DNA of 64,000 bases from Paraburkholderia atlantica (lineage in GTDB: Bacteria; Pseudomonadota; Gammaproteobacteria; Burkholderiales; Burkholderiaceae), in NCBI RefSeq assembly GCF_009362785.1, contig NZ_WHNQ01000030.1, positions 1 through 64,000 of the forward strand. The letters are read 5' to 3'. The notes beneath the pieces are model-generated. The model was not told the origin of the DNA, searched no databases, and worked only from the letters and a program-made list of their open reading frames with translations. Of this stretch, positions 52,555 to 61,734 are shown one piece after another. How positions within the stretch are numbered: position 1 is the stretch's first letter; each line of letters opens with the position of its first letter. The position numbers were made by a program, and so were the translations under genes.

Positions 52555-53448
52555 TCAGGGTTCAAGGATTTCGCTGATGCGGGACAGCGCGTCGAGCGTA
52601 TGCAGCAGATGCTCGCGCATCGCTTCGGACGCTTCTTCGTTGCGCTCCTGCTCCAGCAGTTCGAGCAGATGCAAATGCTGCTTCGCGTGTTCGACGTAGC
52701 GCTCGCGATGCTGCATCGAGCGATACGACAGCAGACGGCGCACGCGGTTCACGCGCCGGATCGTGTCGATGAAAAAGCTGTTGCCCGAAGCCTCGACGAG
52801 CGACTCGTGAAAGCGCACGCCGCGATCGTGCAACTGGTCGGCGGTATCCGTTTCGATGCCGCCCGCGAGCAGATGCTTCTCGACCTCGCGGCACCGCTCC
52901 AGCACCTTGCGTTCGAGCCGGTAGCCGGGCTCCAGCAGCGCCGCCGGTTCGAGCGCGAGCCGCAGCCGGTACGACTTCAGGAGACTGTCGGGCGTGGTCA
53001 GCATCGGCGAGAACTGCCAGCCATAGCCCGGTTTGCGTTCGGCCCATCCTTCCCGCGCGATGCGGCCGAGCACGGCGGTCAGTTGCGCGCTGGTCAGTCC
53101 GTAGCGGGTGCGGATCAGCTGCTCGGAGAATTCATCGGGCAGTTCGTTTTTCAGGCGGTCGTCGGCGATCTGGAAATAGGCACGCGTGACGACGTCGGCC
53201 TCGGCAAGATGCAGGTCGTCGACCACGTCCGCAAGAGATTCGGAGAGCGGCTTCGCCACGAAAAAGCCGCGATTCTTTTCCCGCGTCAAGATGCCTTTCT
53301 CGTGCAGCAACGCGAGCGCTTCGTTCACAGGGGAACGCGAGACGCGCAGACGGTCGGCGAGCATCTGTGCGGGCAGGTGCGCGCCGGCGTCGAGTCCTTC
53401 GCTCTCGATGAGCTCGACGATCTGCTTGGCGATGGATCGATCGATCAT
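52555..53448 (-). CDS. GntR-family (FadR subgroup) transcriptional regulator
   Basis: The ATG at 53448 is preceded by AAGG; a longer start at 53577 has no better site. The 297-residue product has an N-terminal winged helix (ADRLRVSRSPVNEALALLHE). A second winged-helix-like region around residues 100-145 follows (TRYGLTSAQLTAVLGRIARE). The C-terminal FCD ligand domain carries FHESLVEASGNSFFIDTIRR and the HLHLLELLEQER helix. FCD histidines typically bind a metal and a small acid. It probably controls itself and the binding-protein gene 41 bases downstream. Confidence 0.88.
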   Translation of the reverse strand: MIDRSIAKQIVELIESEGLDAGAHLPAQMLADRLRVSRSPVNEALALLHEKGILTREKNRGFFVAKPLSESLADVVDDLHLAEADVVTRAYFQIADDRLKNELPDEFSEQLIRTRYGLTSAQLTAVLGRIAREGWAERKPGYGWQFSPMLTTPDSLLKSYRLRLALEPAALLEPGYRLERKVLERCREVEKHLLAGGIETDTADQLHDRGVRFHESLVEASGNSFFIDTIRRVNRVRRLLSYRSMQHRERYVEHAKQHLHLLELLEQERNEEASEAMREHLLHTLDALSRISEILEP

Positions 53449-53773
53449 TTGCGTTGCCTTCGGCCGCAACGTCAGCGCAGCCGCGGTGCGATTTCGAGCC
53501 AGCTGCCTCGCCGAGCGCTTTTGCGGTGTCAGCGGGATTACGTCGCCTGAACGCAATAGCGTGTGTTCGAGGCGCATTTTACGGCCGCGGTTGCATCGAT
53601 CGATTGGATGGTGCGATTCGCGCGCACGGCGCGTACCGGCAGCTTGCGACGAGGCGATGGCGTGCCGGTGGGGGCGTCAACGTCGAGCTTATCACTCGGT
53701 TGCAGGTCGAGGGTGTTGCTGCGACGGACTCGTCGCTGATGGGCAAACCGTCGATACGAACCCTGCGGGTCTA

Positions 53774-53846
53774 AGGCTCATCTGCCGCTGGAAACGTGTC
53801 CGGGATTTGCCTCAAAACCTTCGTTCAGGCTCATTTGCCGCTGGAC
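53774..53846. repeat. Short direct repeat pair
   Basis: The 19-base AGGCTCATCTGCCGCTGGA at 53774-53792 recurs at 53828-53846 with one change (TTTGCC for TCTGCC), 54 bases apart. No coding frame explains it. It could be a duplication scar or paired binding sites. Confidence 0.6.
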
Positions 53847-53930
53847 AATGCTCATGACAGAACGGCATCGTATTTCCTACGGATGGCACGTCGATTGAAA
53901 CGTGGGAGCTAAGAGCAAATGTTGCATATC

Positions 53931-53953
53931 GCTAACGCAAATGTCTCGTTAGC
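53931..53953. promoter_or_regulatory. GCTAACG/CGTTAGC inverted repeat
   Basis: A perfect seven-base inverted repeat with a nine-base spacer. It belongs to a local family of GTTAGCA heptamers around the downstream exoprotein gene and is a candidate operator. Confidence 0.45.
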
Positions 53954-54323
53954 ATAACGCTGCCGGGGTATGTGTTAGCACCCTTTTCGCCCGCCGCCGA
54001 AGCAGGTATTTATTGCCCCATTTCTTTAAAAGCGCTAGCTACTAGAGAGTTCTGGACGGGGTGGCCGGGTGTGCCGATCTGCTTCCAGCGAAATCGCGCA
54101 TTCGAATGAAGCAGCCGAACGGGGTGAACCTTGCATTACTCAAAAGGGACAATTCCCCGTCCGCCAGACGGTAGTCCATCGCGGACATTTCTTGCGGTTG
54201 ATTTTAGATGGCCTACGATTAACATCACGTTAGCAAAGCGCGTATCAATTAGTAAATCGAGGCGAGAAGTCGCGGTGCGCCGTCTGCCCAATGCTAACAG
54301 CAATATTTGCAAGAGGTGGCTAC

Positions 54324-56117
54324 ATGAAAGGCGCACAGAGAGTTATCGACGCTTCTCGGCTCGTCGCAGCTTTGATCCTCGCCTGCATGGCGGGCTCGGG
54401 CGCACAAGCGCAAAGTTCGAACGCGGCACCGGCTGCGGCGTCTGCGCCGGGTCTTGCAATAGCCGGTCAGGCGTCGTCGAACGCGAAGGACCCATTCCCT
54501 CATGGCCCGCACCCGTCTGGCGTCGGACCGAAAGTGCCGCCAGCCTCCGCCCTCGATGGATCGGACGTAGACAAACAGAACGGCGGAGACAAGATCAATC
54601 CGAATAATTTCCGCGACGATCGCGGGCCGGCGGTGGATACGCCGTACCAAGCTCCCGAAGCAGCGACTGCCGCTACATTGAGCCGGACACCAGGGGCCGT
54701 CGCCGCGCCGACCTTTACGACGACCGACTGGCCGACATTTGGTATGAACAGGCAGCGGACTGGGTATAACCCAGTCGAGACGGTGCTCACCCAGACCAAC
54801 GTGACGACGTTGGTACAGCACTGGAAGTCACCTGTCCTGGACGGTGCCATCCTGACTCAGCCGGTACTGGCTGCCGGAGTAATGATCAACGGGGTGCCAA
54901 CCGATATCGTCTATGTTGCGACAGAGGGGAACACTACATGGGCACTGGATGCCGCGACAGGGAAGGTCATTTGGAAAAGCGCCCCTATCCCTCAAGCTAT
55001 CTTGACGCAGAACTGCACCGGGCTGTTCCAAGGCAAGATCGGGGTGCAGGGCACGCCCGTCATCGACCATGCCAACAACCGGATTTTCGTTGTGAGCGGG
55101 CGAGGCTACCTGCATGCGTACAACCTCCAGACCGGCGCGGATCTCCCGGGCTTCAACCTGCTACTTCTCGACGCAAACAACGCTACTCCAAGAACGATGG
55201 TCTATGGCGGCTTGACGCTCAGTCCCGATGGTTCGTCGATATACGTGGCGACCGCCGGCGACCCCTGCGATACGGAGCCGTACCATGGACAGGTCGTCCG
55301 CGCGTCCACCACCAATCCAGCTGCGATTCTGCAACGCTGGTACCCAGACGGCGCAACCGGGCCAGATGGGGGCGGTATATGGGGTGTGGGAGGCGTATCG
55401 ATTCCGCCTGATGGGACGGTCGTCTATGCACTCACGGGCAACGCATTCGCCAATCCGGAAAATGCCGCGTTCGCGGAACACGTCGTGAAGCTCACGCCGA
55501 CCCTGGCGGTAGCCGCGTCGAACTCGCCGCTTTCTCCGCCCCTCACGGACGTCGACTTCGGCGCTACAGCATTGCTCTTTCAGCGTCCCACCTGCCCGAC
55601 GATGCTCGCGGCCTACAACAAGTCCGGCAACCTGTTCATTTATAACCGGGCCACTATTCAGCAGCAGGGCCCCATCGAAAAGTTGACGATTTCCCAGAGT
55701 TCAGAAGAGGGCAGCAACATAGGCCTCCCTGCATTCGACCCGGTGCTGAATCGGCTTTACGTCGTGTCCCCCGCCGGTTCGGGGAGCAACAACTTATACA
55801 AACACGGGGTCATTGCATTCTCGATCGACAGCAACTGTACTGTGAACCCCAAACCCGTGTGGCAGGCGCAAGTCGGCTTGAACCAATCCGCGTTCAACCC
55901 GGCTATCCCGCCCGTCGCCGCAAATGGTGTGGTGTATTACGCAGACGGTTTGGGCAACGACTTTTATGCATTGGATGCAGCGGACGGGACCATACTCTTC
56001 CACGACCGATACACGCCAGTTCAAACCGGCGAGGGGAACTTCGCGTCGCCGATGGTCGTGAACGGGCAAGTCTTCGTCGCTGGTGGCGACCACGTGGTTC
56101 ATGCCTATGGCCTCTGA
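54324..56117 (+). CDS. Exported beta-propeller (PQQ-dehydrogenase-like) protein
   Basis: The 597-residue product has a Sec signal (cleavage near AQAQ, residue 29). A Pro/Ala/Asn-rich linker follows to about residue 135. Then comes a beta-propeller with repeated ATEGNTTWALDAATGKVIW, FVVSGRGYLHAYNLQTG and FYALDAADGTILFHD blades, in the tryptophan-docking style of quinoprotein dehydrogenases. Known quinoprotein PQQ-binding cysteine pairs and catalytic aspartate could not be confirmed, so enzymatic activity is uncertain. It may be a structural or sugar-binding exoprotein. GTTAGCA motifs lie on both sides of the gene. Confidence 0.78.
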   Translation: MKGAQRVIDASRLVAALILACMAGSGAQAQSSNAAPAAASAPGLAIAGQASSNAKDPFPHGPHPSGVGPKVPPASALDGSDVDKQNGGDKINPNNFRDDRGPAVDTPYQAPEAATAATLSRTPGAVAAPTFTTTDWPTFGMNRQRTGYNPVETVLTQTNVTTLVQHWKSPVLDGAILTQPVLAAGVMINGVPTDIVYVATEGNTTWALDAATGKVIWKSAPIPQAILTQNCTGLFQGKIGVQGTPVIDHANNRIFVVSGRGYLHAYNLQTGADLPGFNLLLLDANNATPRTMVYGGLTLSPDGSSIYVATAGDPCDTEPYHGQVVRASTTNPAAILQRWYPDGATGPDGGGIWGVGGVSIPPDGTVVYALTGNAFANPENAAFAEHVVKLTPTLAVAASNSPLSPPLTDVDFGATALLFQRPTCPTMLAAYNKSGNLFIYNRATIQQQGPIEKLTISQSSEEGSNIGLPAFDPVLNRLYVVSPAGSGSNNLYKHGVIAFSIDSNCTVNPKPVWQAQVGLNQSAFNPAIPPVAANGVVYYADGLGNDFYALDAADGTILFHDRYTPVQTGEGNFASPMVVNGQVFVAGGDHVVHAYGL

Positions 56118-56935
56118 CTGCTAAACCCGTTAGCACACGCGCCTCGAACGGCGCCGCTTTCCGTCACCACTGGCGCTCGCGCAACGCGGCTTCACGCTTG
56201 CCGAACTCAACGCCTGGCTGGAGGGCATAGAGATCCCGGCGCGCGCGCCGCATCGCGCCGTCGCGGTGACGCGCGCGAGTCGACGTTGCTCTCGCCCGCG
56301 CAAATAAAGGCTCCCCGAGCTTCTAAACGTAGCGCGAGTTGGGCATCATGATAGCCATGGCGCCCACCGCCATCACTGTCGCGGAATTGCCGGTCGAGCC
56401 CGATGCGCTACAGGCGTTCGCGCTCGAACAGAACGCTTCGCGCGCTGTATGCTCAAGATCGTGACCGTGACCGGTCGTCGGCCCGAAGCGTGGGTAGCGT
56501 CATGGGCAGGAGGCGGTCGTGAACGGTGGAAGTGGCACTTAGCGACGCTTTCCGGCGGCAGCCGGCAACTGCTGCCCTCCGCCATGATGGTTTGGCGGAT
56601 TTCAGCGCACTGAAATGTCCGATAACTCATAGAACTTCCTCCCGGCAGTTGTTTGCCTCAATACTTGAAGTAACCGTTCGCCGCCGAGAGGTGGGGCGAC
56701 GCGCTATGGAATGCGACTTCACATCATCGTTGCTTGTACTATGATGAACCGGCGTGTCCCTGTCTTGTCTCTTTAGTAGCCGCGATCGGTGCTGCGACCT
56801 GATCCGCGGTTATTAGCATCGGCACTGTGGGTGTTCGTAAATTCGTGATGTAGACGACGCCAGATTCAGTGTGTCCCGATACTCGCATGTATGTTCCTTA
56901 GGCAACGTGCTCGTCGGCACCTACGAAGGAGTAGC
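56118..56935. other. Gene-free stretch with probable transposon debris
   Basis: No intact gene was found in 818 bases. A plus-strand peptide at 56160-56300 (GFTLAELNAWLEGIEI and an arginine-rich tail) and another from 56348 look like decayed coding sequence. The final 15 bases carry GAAGGAG for the next gene. Confidence 0.45.
56348..56445 (+). pseudogene. Possible IS66-type transposase N-terminal fragment
   Basis: From the ATG at 56348 the peptide reads APTAITVAELPVEPDALQAF and then ALEQNASR before the frame breaks. A proline-rich short N-terminus leading to DALxAxxLEQ is seen at the start of IS66 TnpC-type transposases. The match is short, no element ends were recognised, and the call is tentative. 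Confidence 0.3.
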
Positions 56936-58102
56936 ATGACTGCATCCCGTTCTAACGCGGCATCGAGGCGAGTCGCTATTCTGGTCCTGCTCTGTCGGGA
57001 CTACGCAGCGCTCGAACTAACCCTCGCCAGTCACATGGCGTACCGGCCAACAGGCGTCGAGTTCATCCTGCTTCAGAACTGTCGGGGCGGCTATGACGCG
57101 GAACGCACGCTTGCCGTCGCGCGGCGCTACGCAAGACTTTTTCCGGGCATCGTTCGGGTCGTCGACGACATTCCGCCTGGCCCACCTTATCGCACGATCA
57201 AAAAACTACTCTCGCAGCCGGCGTTCGCCGAAATCGACTTGATCTGCAAGGTGGACGACGACGCGTTTCCGATCGCCGGCGGGTGGCTCGACAAGATGCT
57301 GGCCACCTACGACGCGGCGGAAAATGAAAGCGCGAACGAGCTTGCCTACGTCACTCCCCTCATCAACAACAACAACTGGGGCTTCCCTGAGGTGATGCGC
57401 GTGATGAACCTGGAGCGCGAATACTTCACGAGCCAGGCGCATCCGCATTTCGTCGGGGCCGACGGGGACAAGCGCTTTCCGCTGCGAATCATCCCTGCGG
57501 AGCAGATCGAGATCGGCACCAATGGCACGATATGGGGCTATCCGCACATCGCGCGCTGGCTACATCAACGGACCACGCTTCAACCTGATGCTTTCATCGC
57601 TGCGACTCGGGACCTCGAACCTTGCGAAGTGCCTGCAGAATCGCGCTATTCGATCGGCTGCATTCTTTTTCGAAAGCGGTTATGGGACATGATCGACGAC
57701 GGTGGGCAAGATGACGAGCACATGATGCATATGTACTGCGCGCGGCACCGGCTGAGAATCGTCTGTGCGCGCAGCGTGCCATTCGTGCACATGGCGTACT
57801 TCACCCAGCGCGAGGAGAACCGCGACATCGTCGATGCCGCTCGCGCGCTTTACGACGGGAGGCTTGGCCATCCCTTCCCGATTTCACTCTACGCGGACCG
57901 TGAACGCGATATCGAAGCGCGGTTGCGCTGGCTCGAAGACCACCCGCCGCAGGCCACCAAGGGGACGCTTGAAGCGTCGAAGCGTGTCAGTCGCGCGATC
58001 TATCGGCGAGTGCGCACGCTGTGGCAAAACGGTCGCCGAGCATGGTCTGTCGTGACTGGCAAGCGCGATGCGACGAGCGGCCGGAGCTCTCCGTCACCAT
58101 GA
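56936..58102 (+). CDS. Family 2-like glycosyltransferase
   Basis: GAAGGAG lies four bases before the ATG. The 388-residue product begins with VAILVLLCRDYAALELTLAS, a GT2-like start. It contains FILLQNCRGGYDAERTLAVA and the acidic LICKVDDDAFPIAGGWLDKM, which supplies a DXD-type metal site. WDMIDDGGQDDEHMMHMYCA is an acidic acceptor-side motif, and FVHMAYFTQREE follows. It differs from most GT2 proteins in lacking a clear QxxRW region. It probably builds an exopolysaccharide with the flippase and mutase genes to the right. Confidence 0.8.
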   Translation: MTASRSNAASRRVAILVLLCRDYAALELTLASHMAYRPTGVEFILLQNCRGGYDAERTLAVARRYARLFPGIVRVVDDIPPGPPYRTIKKLLSQPAFAEIDLICKVDDDAFPIAGGWLDKMLATYDAAENESANELAYVTPLINNNNWGFPEVMRVMNLEREYFTSQAHPHFVGADGDKRFPLRIIPAEQIEIGTNGTIWGYPHIARWLHQRTTLQPDAFIAATRDLEPCEVPAESRYSIGCILFRKRLWDMIDDGGQDDEHMMHMYCARHRLRIVCARSVPFVHMAYFTQREENRDIVDAARALYDGRLGHPFPISLYADRERDIEARLRWLEDHPPQATKGTLEASKRVSRAIYRRVRTLWQNGRRAWSVVTGKRDATSGRSSPSP

Positions 58103-59163
58103 CGTCTTCTATGGCTTCATGAGAAGCCTCCATTGCCGCTGACCCTGCGAAATGCGTCATCTGGCACATAACGCGGAGCATGCGCTGCTATCTATCGAAT
58201 CGAGTGCGCGCAGCGCTTGTTCATGGCTCAGGCAGTTACCTTCCGCCGAGGGCATCCGGATCAGGCTGCACGGATTAGGATCGTTGCATCAAAACTTCTT
58301 GCAGGAATGCAGGCGATTGGGTCTAACGGCCGGTTGTTGTGAGAACGTCAGGATCGCCGTGGCGACGCTCTCACACCGGTTCGTTATTGGCATTCTTGCC
58401 TGATCCACTATCGAAGCGCGGAATGCGCCAATACCTCACCACTTTGTGCCGGTCCCTGACATTGGTGCAGCGAAGCATGTACAAATTTCTAAAGTACTTC
58501 GTTTCCTGGCCGCACCTGCTCGACCTTTCCTGTGATTGCGCCGCAACTACAGAGATCCGTTTTACCTGATCAATTGTCTGCTTATTTCAGTTCCTGGCGA
58601 TTCTGGCGGACGCAGACGACCGGCATTTCAGGTCGGCCCGGTTTGCTCCAACAACGTTTTTCGCGAAACAAGGGCGACGACAGCAGCCCCGATCGCTCCG
58701 GTGAAATCGCCGCCGGAGGTTCTCGCGCAACAGAATCGCATTCCCTGGAAGCTCGTCAGAACATCGACATAAGGGTGGCGTTTACTGATGAGCCGCGCGG
58801 TCGCAGGAGCAAGCTGGCAAACTGGTTGCTTGATACCGGAACTCGCCAGGAATTTGAAATCTATTTTAGGTGCTTATTAATGACAGTGATGTCGAGGTCC
58901 GCGAAAGTCCGCACTGGTCCGGCGATGTGTCACTGTTGTACGACTCGGATGAAATTCGTGGCGCACCGTATACGAGTCGTGCGGCTTATTGCCGGTAGCG
59001 GTGGCTTCCTCGGACGAAGAGTCGGGAGCCGGTAGCAAGGCCCAACCGGCGCCGGCCTGATCAGGTATTCGCTTCCGCGGAGACCTTACCCGGACTCCGC
59101 CCAGGGGATATAAAGATGTGTCTCCAAGCGATCCTCCATCGATGTATTGACAACGGCTAACTC
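58103..59163. other. Longest gene-free stretch; holds copy A of a diverged repeat
   Basis: No gene is supported in 1061 bases; the small open frames are broken and lack ribosome-binding sites. Segments at 58336-58379 and 58594-58655 match, in the same order, segments near 62671, 63785 and 63882 at the right end of the window. This suggests a common ancestral sequence that has decayed here. The last bases contain the flippase promoter. Confidence 0.55.
58336..58655 (+). repeat. Diverged repeat, copy A
   Basis: Three segments recur in the copy near the right edge. 58336-58368 (GTTGTGAGAACGTCAGGATC onward) matches 62671-62704 at about 30 of 34 positions. 58366-58379 (CGCTCTCACACCGG) matches 63785-63798 exactly. 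58594-58655 matches 63882-63942 at about 51 of 62 positions, including TTCAGGTCGGCCC. Alignments were made by eye. Confidence 0.65.
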
Positions 59164-60429
59164 ATGACGAGTCCACTCCGACACAACATCGTTGCGCTGT
59201 CAGTTCTGCAAGCAGCCAACATGCTGCTGCCGCTTGCAACATTTCCCTACCTGTTGCGTGTTCTGCGCCCGGAACACTTTGGTGCGTACGTGTTCGCGCA
59301 AGCCTTAGTTGGTTATCTCGTGCTGCTGACGGACTACGGTTTTAACTGGTCAGCAACTGCTCACGTCGCACGGGTCCAAAAAGATCGGCACGCGGTATCG
59401 AAGATCTTTTGGGCGACGCAAGGCGCAAAGGCGCTTATCGCTGTGGTCTGCTTCGCCATCCTGCTTGTAGCGACTTTCTTCGTAGCAAGATTGCGCGAAC
59501 TGCTGCCGGTTCTGCTCGCTACCTATCCGGTTGTTATCGGAACGGTGCTGTTTCCACAGTGGCTTTTCCAGGGCCTGGAGCAGATGACGTTTACTACGGT
59601 CTCCACGTTGAGCGCGCGGGTGCTACTGCTTCCGCTAACGTTCTTCCTGGTGCACTCGCCGGCCGACACATGGATCGCGTCGCTCATCAGTTCGATGAGC
59701 GTGATTGCTGCCGGAGTCGTCGCATCGATCCTGATCGCAAAAAACCGACTGATCATCCCCTTGATGCCGAGCATGGCGGACGTCATCGAAGCGCTTCGTG
59801 AAGGCTGGCACATGTTCATTTCCACGGCCGCGATCAGTCTGTACACAACCACTAATAGCGTGTTGCTTGGATTTATTGCGGGAGACGTCGCTGTTGGCTA
59901 CTTTGGCGTAGCCGACAAGATTCGGAACGTCGCCCAGGCGCCGCTCGTACCGTTCGCCAACGCAATTTACCCGCGCGTGACGGCGCTCTTTTCCGAAGAC
60001 TCCGAAAAGGCGTTTGGACTGGTGCGCAAGATGCTCTACTTGGGGGGCTCGACCATGTTGCTGGCTTCGGTCGCGCTCTGGGCCGGCGCCGATTTGATCA
60101 TTCGCATCGCCGTGGGCCCTGGGTACGAACCAGCGGTCATCGTCCTTAAGTGGATGGCCCTCCTGCCGCTGCTCATCTGTCTGAACAACGTACTGGGCGT
60201 TCAGGTGATGTTGCCGCTCGGCATGAAGAAGAGAGTCAGCGAGATACTGGTCGTCTGCGGCTTGATCAACCTTGCCCTGCTCGTGCCTCTTGCATCGGCT
60301 TACGGGGCTCAGGGCGCGGCAATGTCAGTGCTTGCCACCGAATTTCTGGTTACGGCCTTAATGGCTCTCCACCTGATCAAATGCAAGATTCCGGCTTTTT
60401 ATACGAGGATGCGCAGAGATGAAGTATGA
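59164..60429 (+). CDS. Wzx-type polysaccharide flippase
   Basis: The 421-residue protein has about 12 membrane helices. The first region, LSVLQAANMLLPLATFPYLL, and RPEHFGAYVFAQALVGYLVL are typical of the Wzx/RfbX branch of the polysaccharide-flippase superfamily. FGVADKIRNVAQAPLVPFAN is a conserved mid-region motif. It should move undecaprenyl-linked repeat units across the inner membrane. It overlaps the mutase gene by 11 bases, indicating one transcript. GC is lower than in the left part of the window. Confidence 0.9.
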   Translation: MTSPLRHNIVALSVLQAANMLLPLATFPYLLRVLRPEHFGAYVFAQALVGYLVLLTDYGFNWSATAHVARVQKDRHAVSKIFWATQGAKALIAVVCFAILLVATFFVARLRELLPVLLATYPVVIGTVLFPQWLFQGLEQMTFTTVSTLSARVLLLPLTFFLVHSPADTWIASLISSMSVIAAGVVASILIAKNRLIIPLMPSMADVIEALREGWHMFISTAAISLYTTTNSVLLGFIAGDVAVGYFGVADKIRNVAQAPLVPFANAIYPRVTALFSEDSEKAFGLVRKMLYLGGSTMLLASVALWAGADLIIRIAVGPGYEPAVIVLKWMALLPLLICLNNVLGVQVMLPLGMKKRVSEILVVCGLINLALLVPLASAYGAQGAAMSVLATEFLVTALMALHLIKCKIPAFYTRMRRDEV

Positions 60430-61507
60430 CTTCCTGATCGTAGGCGCCGGCTTTGCAGGCGCGGTCTGTGCCGAACGTCTGGCGGCAAGCGGCAAGCGTG
60501 TGCTAGTCGTAGACAAGCGGAATCATATTGGCGGCAATGCATATGACCGTGAGGATGAGAACGGTGTGCTGATCCATCCGTATGGTCCGCACATCTTTCA
60601 TACGAACAGTAAGCGGATATTCGAATACCTGTCGGGTTTTACCGATTGGCGCTTCTACGAGCATCGCGTAAAGGCTTATGTGAACGGGGATCTGTATCCG
60701 ATACCGATCAATCGCACGACGATCAACAAGCTATATGGCCTCGATCTGAGCGAGGAGGACACGATAGCGTTCCTTGAGTCGGTACGTGAAGCGCGAGAGG
60801 CCAATACGACCAGCGAGGACGTGGTGCTGAGCAGCGTTGGCCCTGATCTGTGCGACAAGTTTTTCCGTGGCTACACGCGCAAGCAATGGGGACTCGATCT
60901 GTCTGAATTGTCTGCGGGTGTCGCTGCGCGAATACCAACGCGTTCGAACGACGACGACCGGTACTTCACCGATACTTTTCAATTTATGCCGGCGCACGGC
61001 TACACCGCGATGTTCGAAAAGATGCTTGACAGTCCAAATATCGACGTGCGTCTGTCGACCGACTATGACGTGGTGAAAGCGAATATCGAATGCGGACACG
61101 TTGTGTACACTGGACCGATCGACGCGTATTTCGGGTATCGGTTCGGCAAGCTTCCGTACCGCAGCCTCCACTTTCAACACCAGCATCTGAACGACGTGGA
61201 GCGTTTTCAGACGACGGGTACCATCAACTATCCGAACGATCACGAATATACGAGGATTACTGAGTTCAAGCACCTCACCGGGCAACGGCATCAGGGGACT
61301 TCGATTGTAAAGGAGTATCCGCGAGCCGAAGGCGAGCCTTACTACCCGATTCCACGCAAGGAAAACGAGGCATTGTTCATGCGCTACAGCGCGCTCGCGG
61401 AGACAGTTACCGATGTGACCTTTGTAGGCAGGCTGGCGCAGTATCGCTATTACAACATGGACCAGGTCGTTGGTGCGGCGCTCAAAGCAGTAGAAAGACT
61501 CGTCTAA
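60419..61507 (+). CDS. glf: UDP-galactopyranose mutase
   Basis: The 362-residue flavoprotein opens with YDFLIVGAGFAGAVCAERLA and KRNHIGGNAYDREDENG, the FAD-binding Rossmann start of Glf. It has HPYGPHIFHTNSKRIFEYL, FRGYTRKQWGLDLSELSAGV and the C-terminal YRYYNMDQVVGAALKA motif. It interconverts UDP-galactopyranose and UDP-galactofuranose in the cytosol, supplying Galf for polysaccharide. The ATG lies inside the end of the flippase gene, with GAGGA upstream. Confidence 0.96.
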   Translation: MKYDFLIVGAGFAGAVCAERLAASGKRVLVVDKRNHIGGNAYDREDENGVLIHPYGPHIFHTNSKRIFEYLSGFTDWRFYEHRVKAYVNGDLYPIPINRTTINKLYGLDLSEEDTIAFLESVREAREANTTSEDVVLSSVGPDLCDKFFRGYTRKQWGLDLSELSAGVAARIPTRSNDDDRYFTDTFQFMPAHGYTAMFEKMLDSPNIDVRLSTDYDVVKANIECGHVVYTGPIDAYFGYRFGKLPYRSLHFQHQHLNDVERFQTTGTINYPNDHEYTRITEFKHLTGQRHQGTSIVKEYPRAEGEPYYPIPRKENEALFMRYSALAETVTDVTFVGRLAQYRYYNMDQVVGAALKAVERLV

Positions 61508-61734
61508 AGGAGCAGTAGTAAGAATGCTCTGACTGGTGGCAACCGAGAGCTTGCCTGGATTGCCTGAAAGATTTGGAGCGTGTACTTGAACGTCTCTTCG
61601 TTCGCGTGCGCATCGGGCTCGCCGTAGTGACGGTTCCATGGTTTCGCGCGGTCGCGTCGGTCAAATGCAATTCTTCGCCAGTGACTGTCTTTACGTGCCG
61701 CGCAATCTGCTTCTACGCATAGGGAAATTGAAAG
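61508..61734. other. Short gene-free stretch before the DUF707 gene
   Basis: Nothing coding was recognised in 227 bases. It probably carries a promoter for the DUF707 gene, which lies 227 bases after glf and need not be in the same transcript. GC falls here. Confidence 0.4.

Larger units (their letters stand above)
53449..54323. other. Long gene-free stretch at the start of the accessory region
   Basis: No gene is supported over 875 bases. GC is lower than to the left. It holds an imperfect direct repeat (53774 and 53828), an inverted repeat GCTAACG/CGTTAGC at 53931-53953, and several GTTAGCA heptamers before the quinoprotein-like gene. The ribosome-binding site AAGAGGTGG ends the interval. 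Confidence 0.5.
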
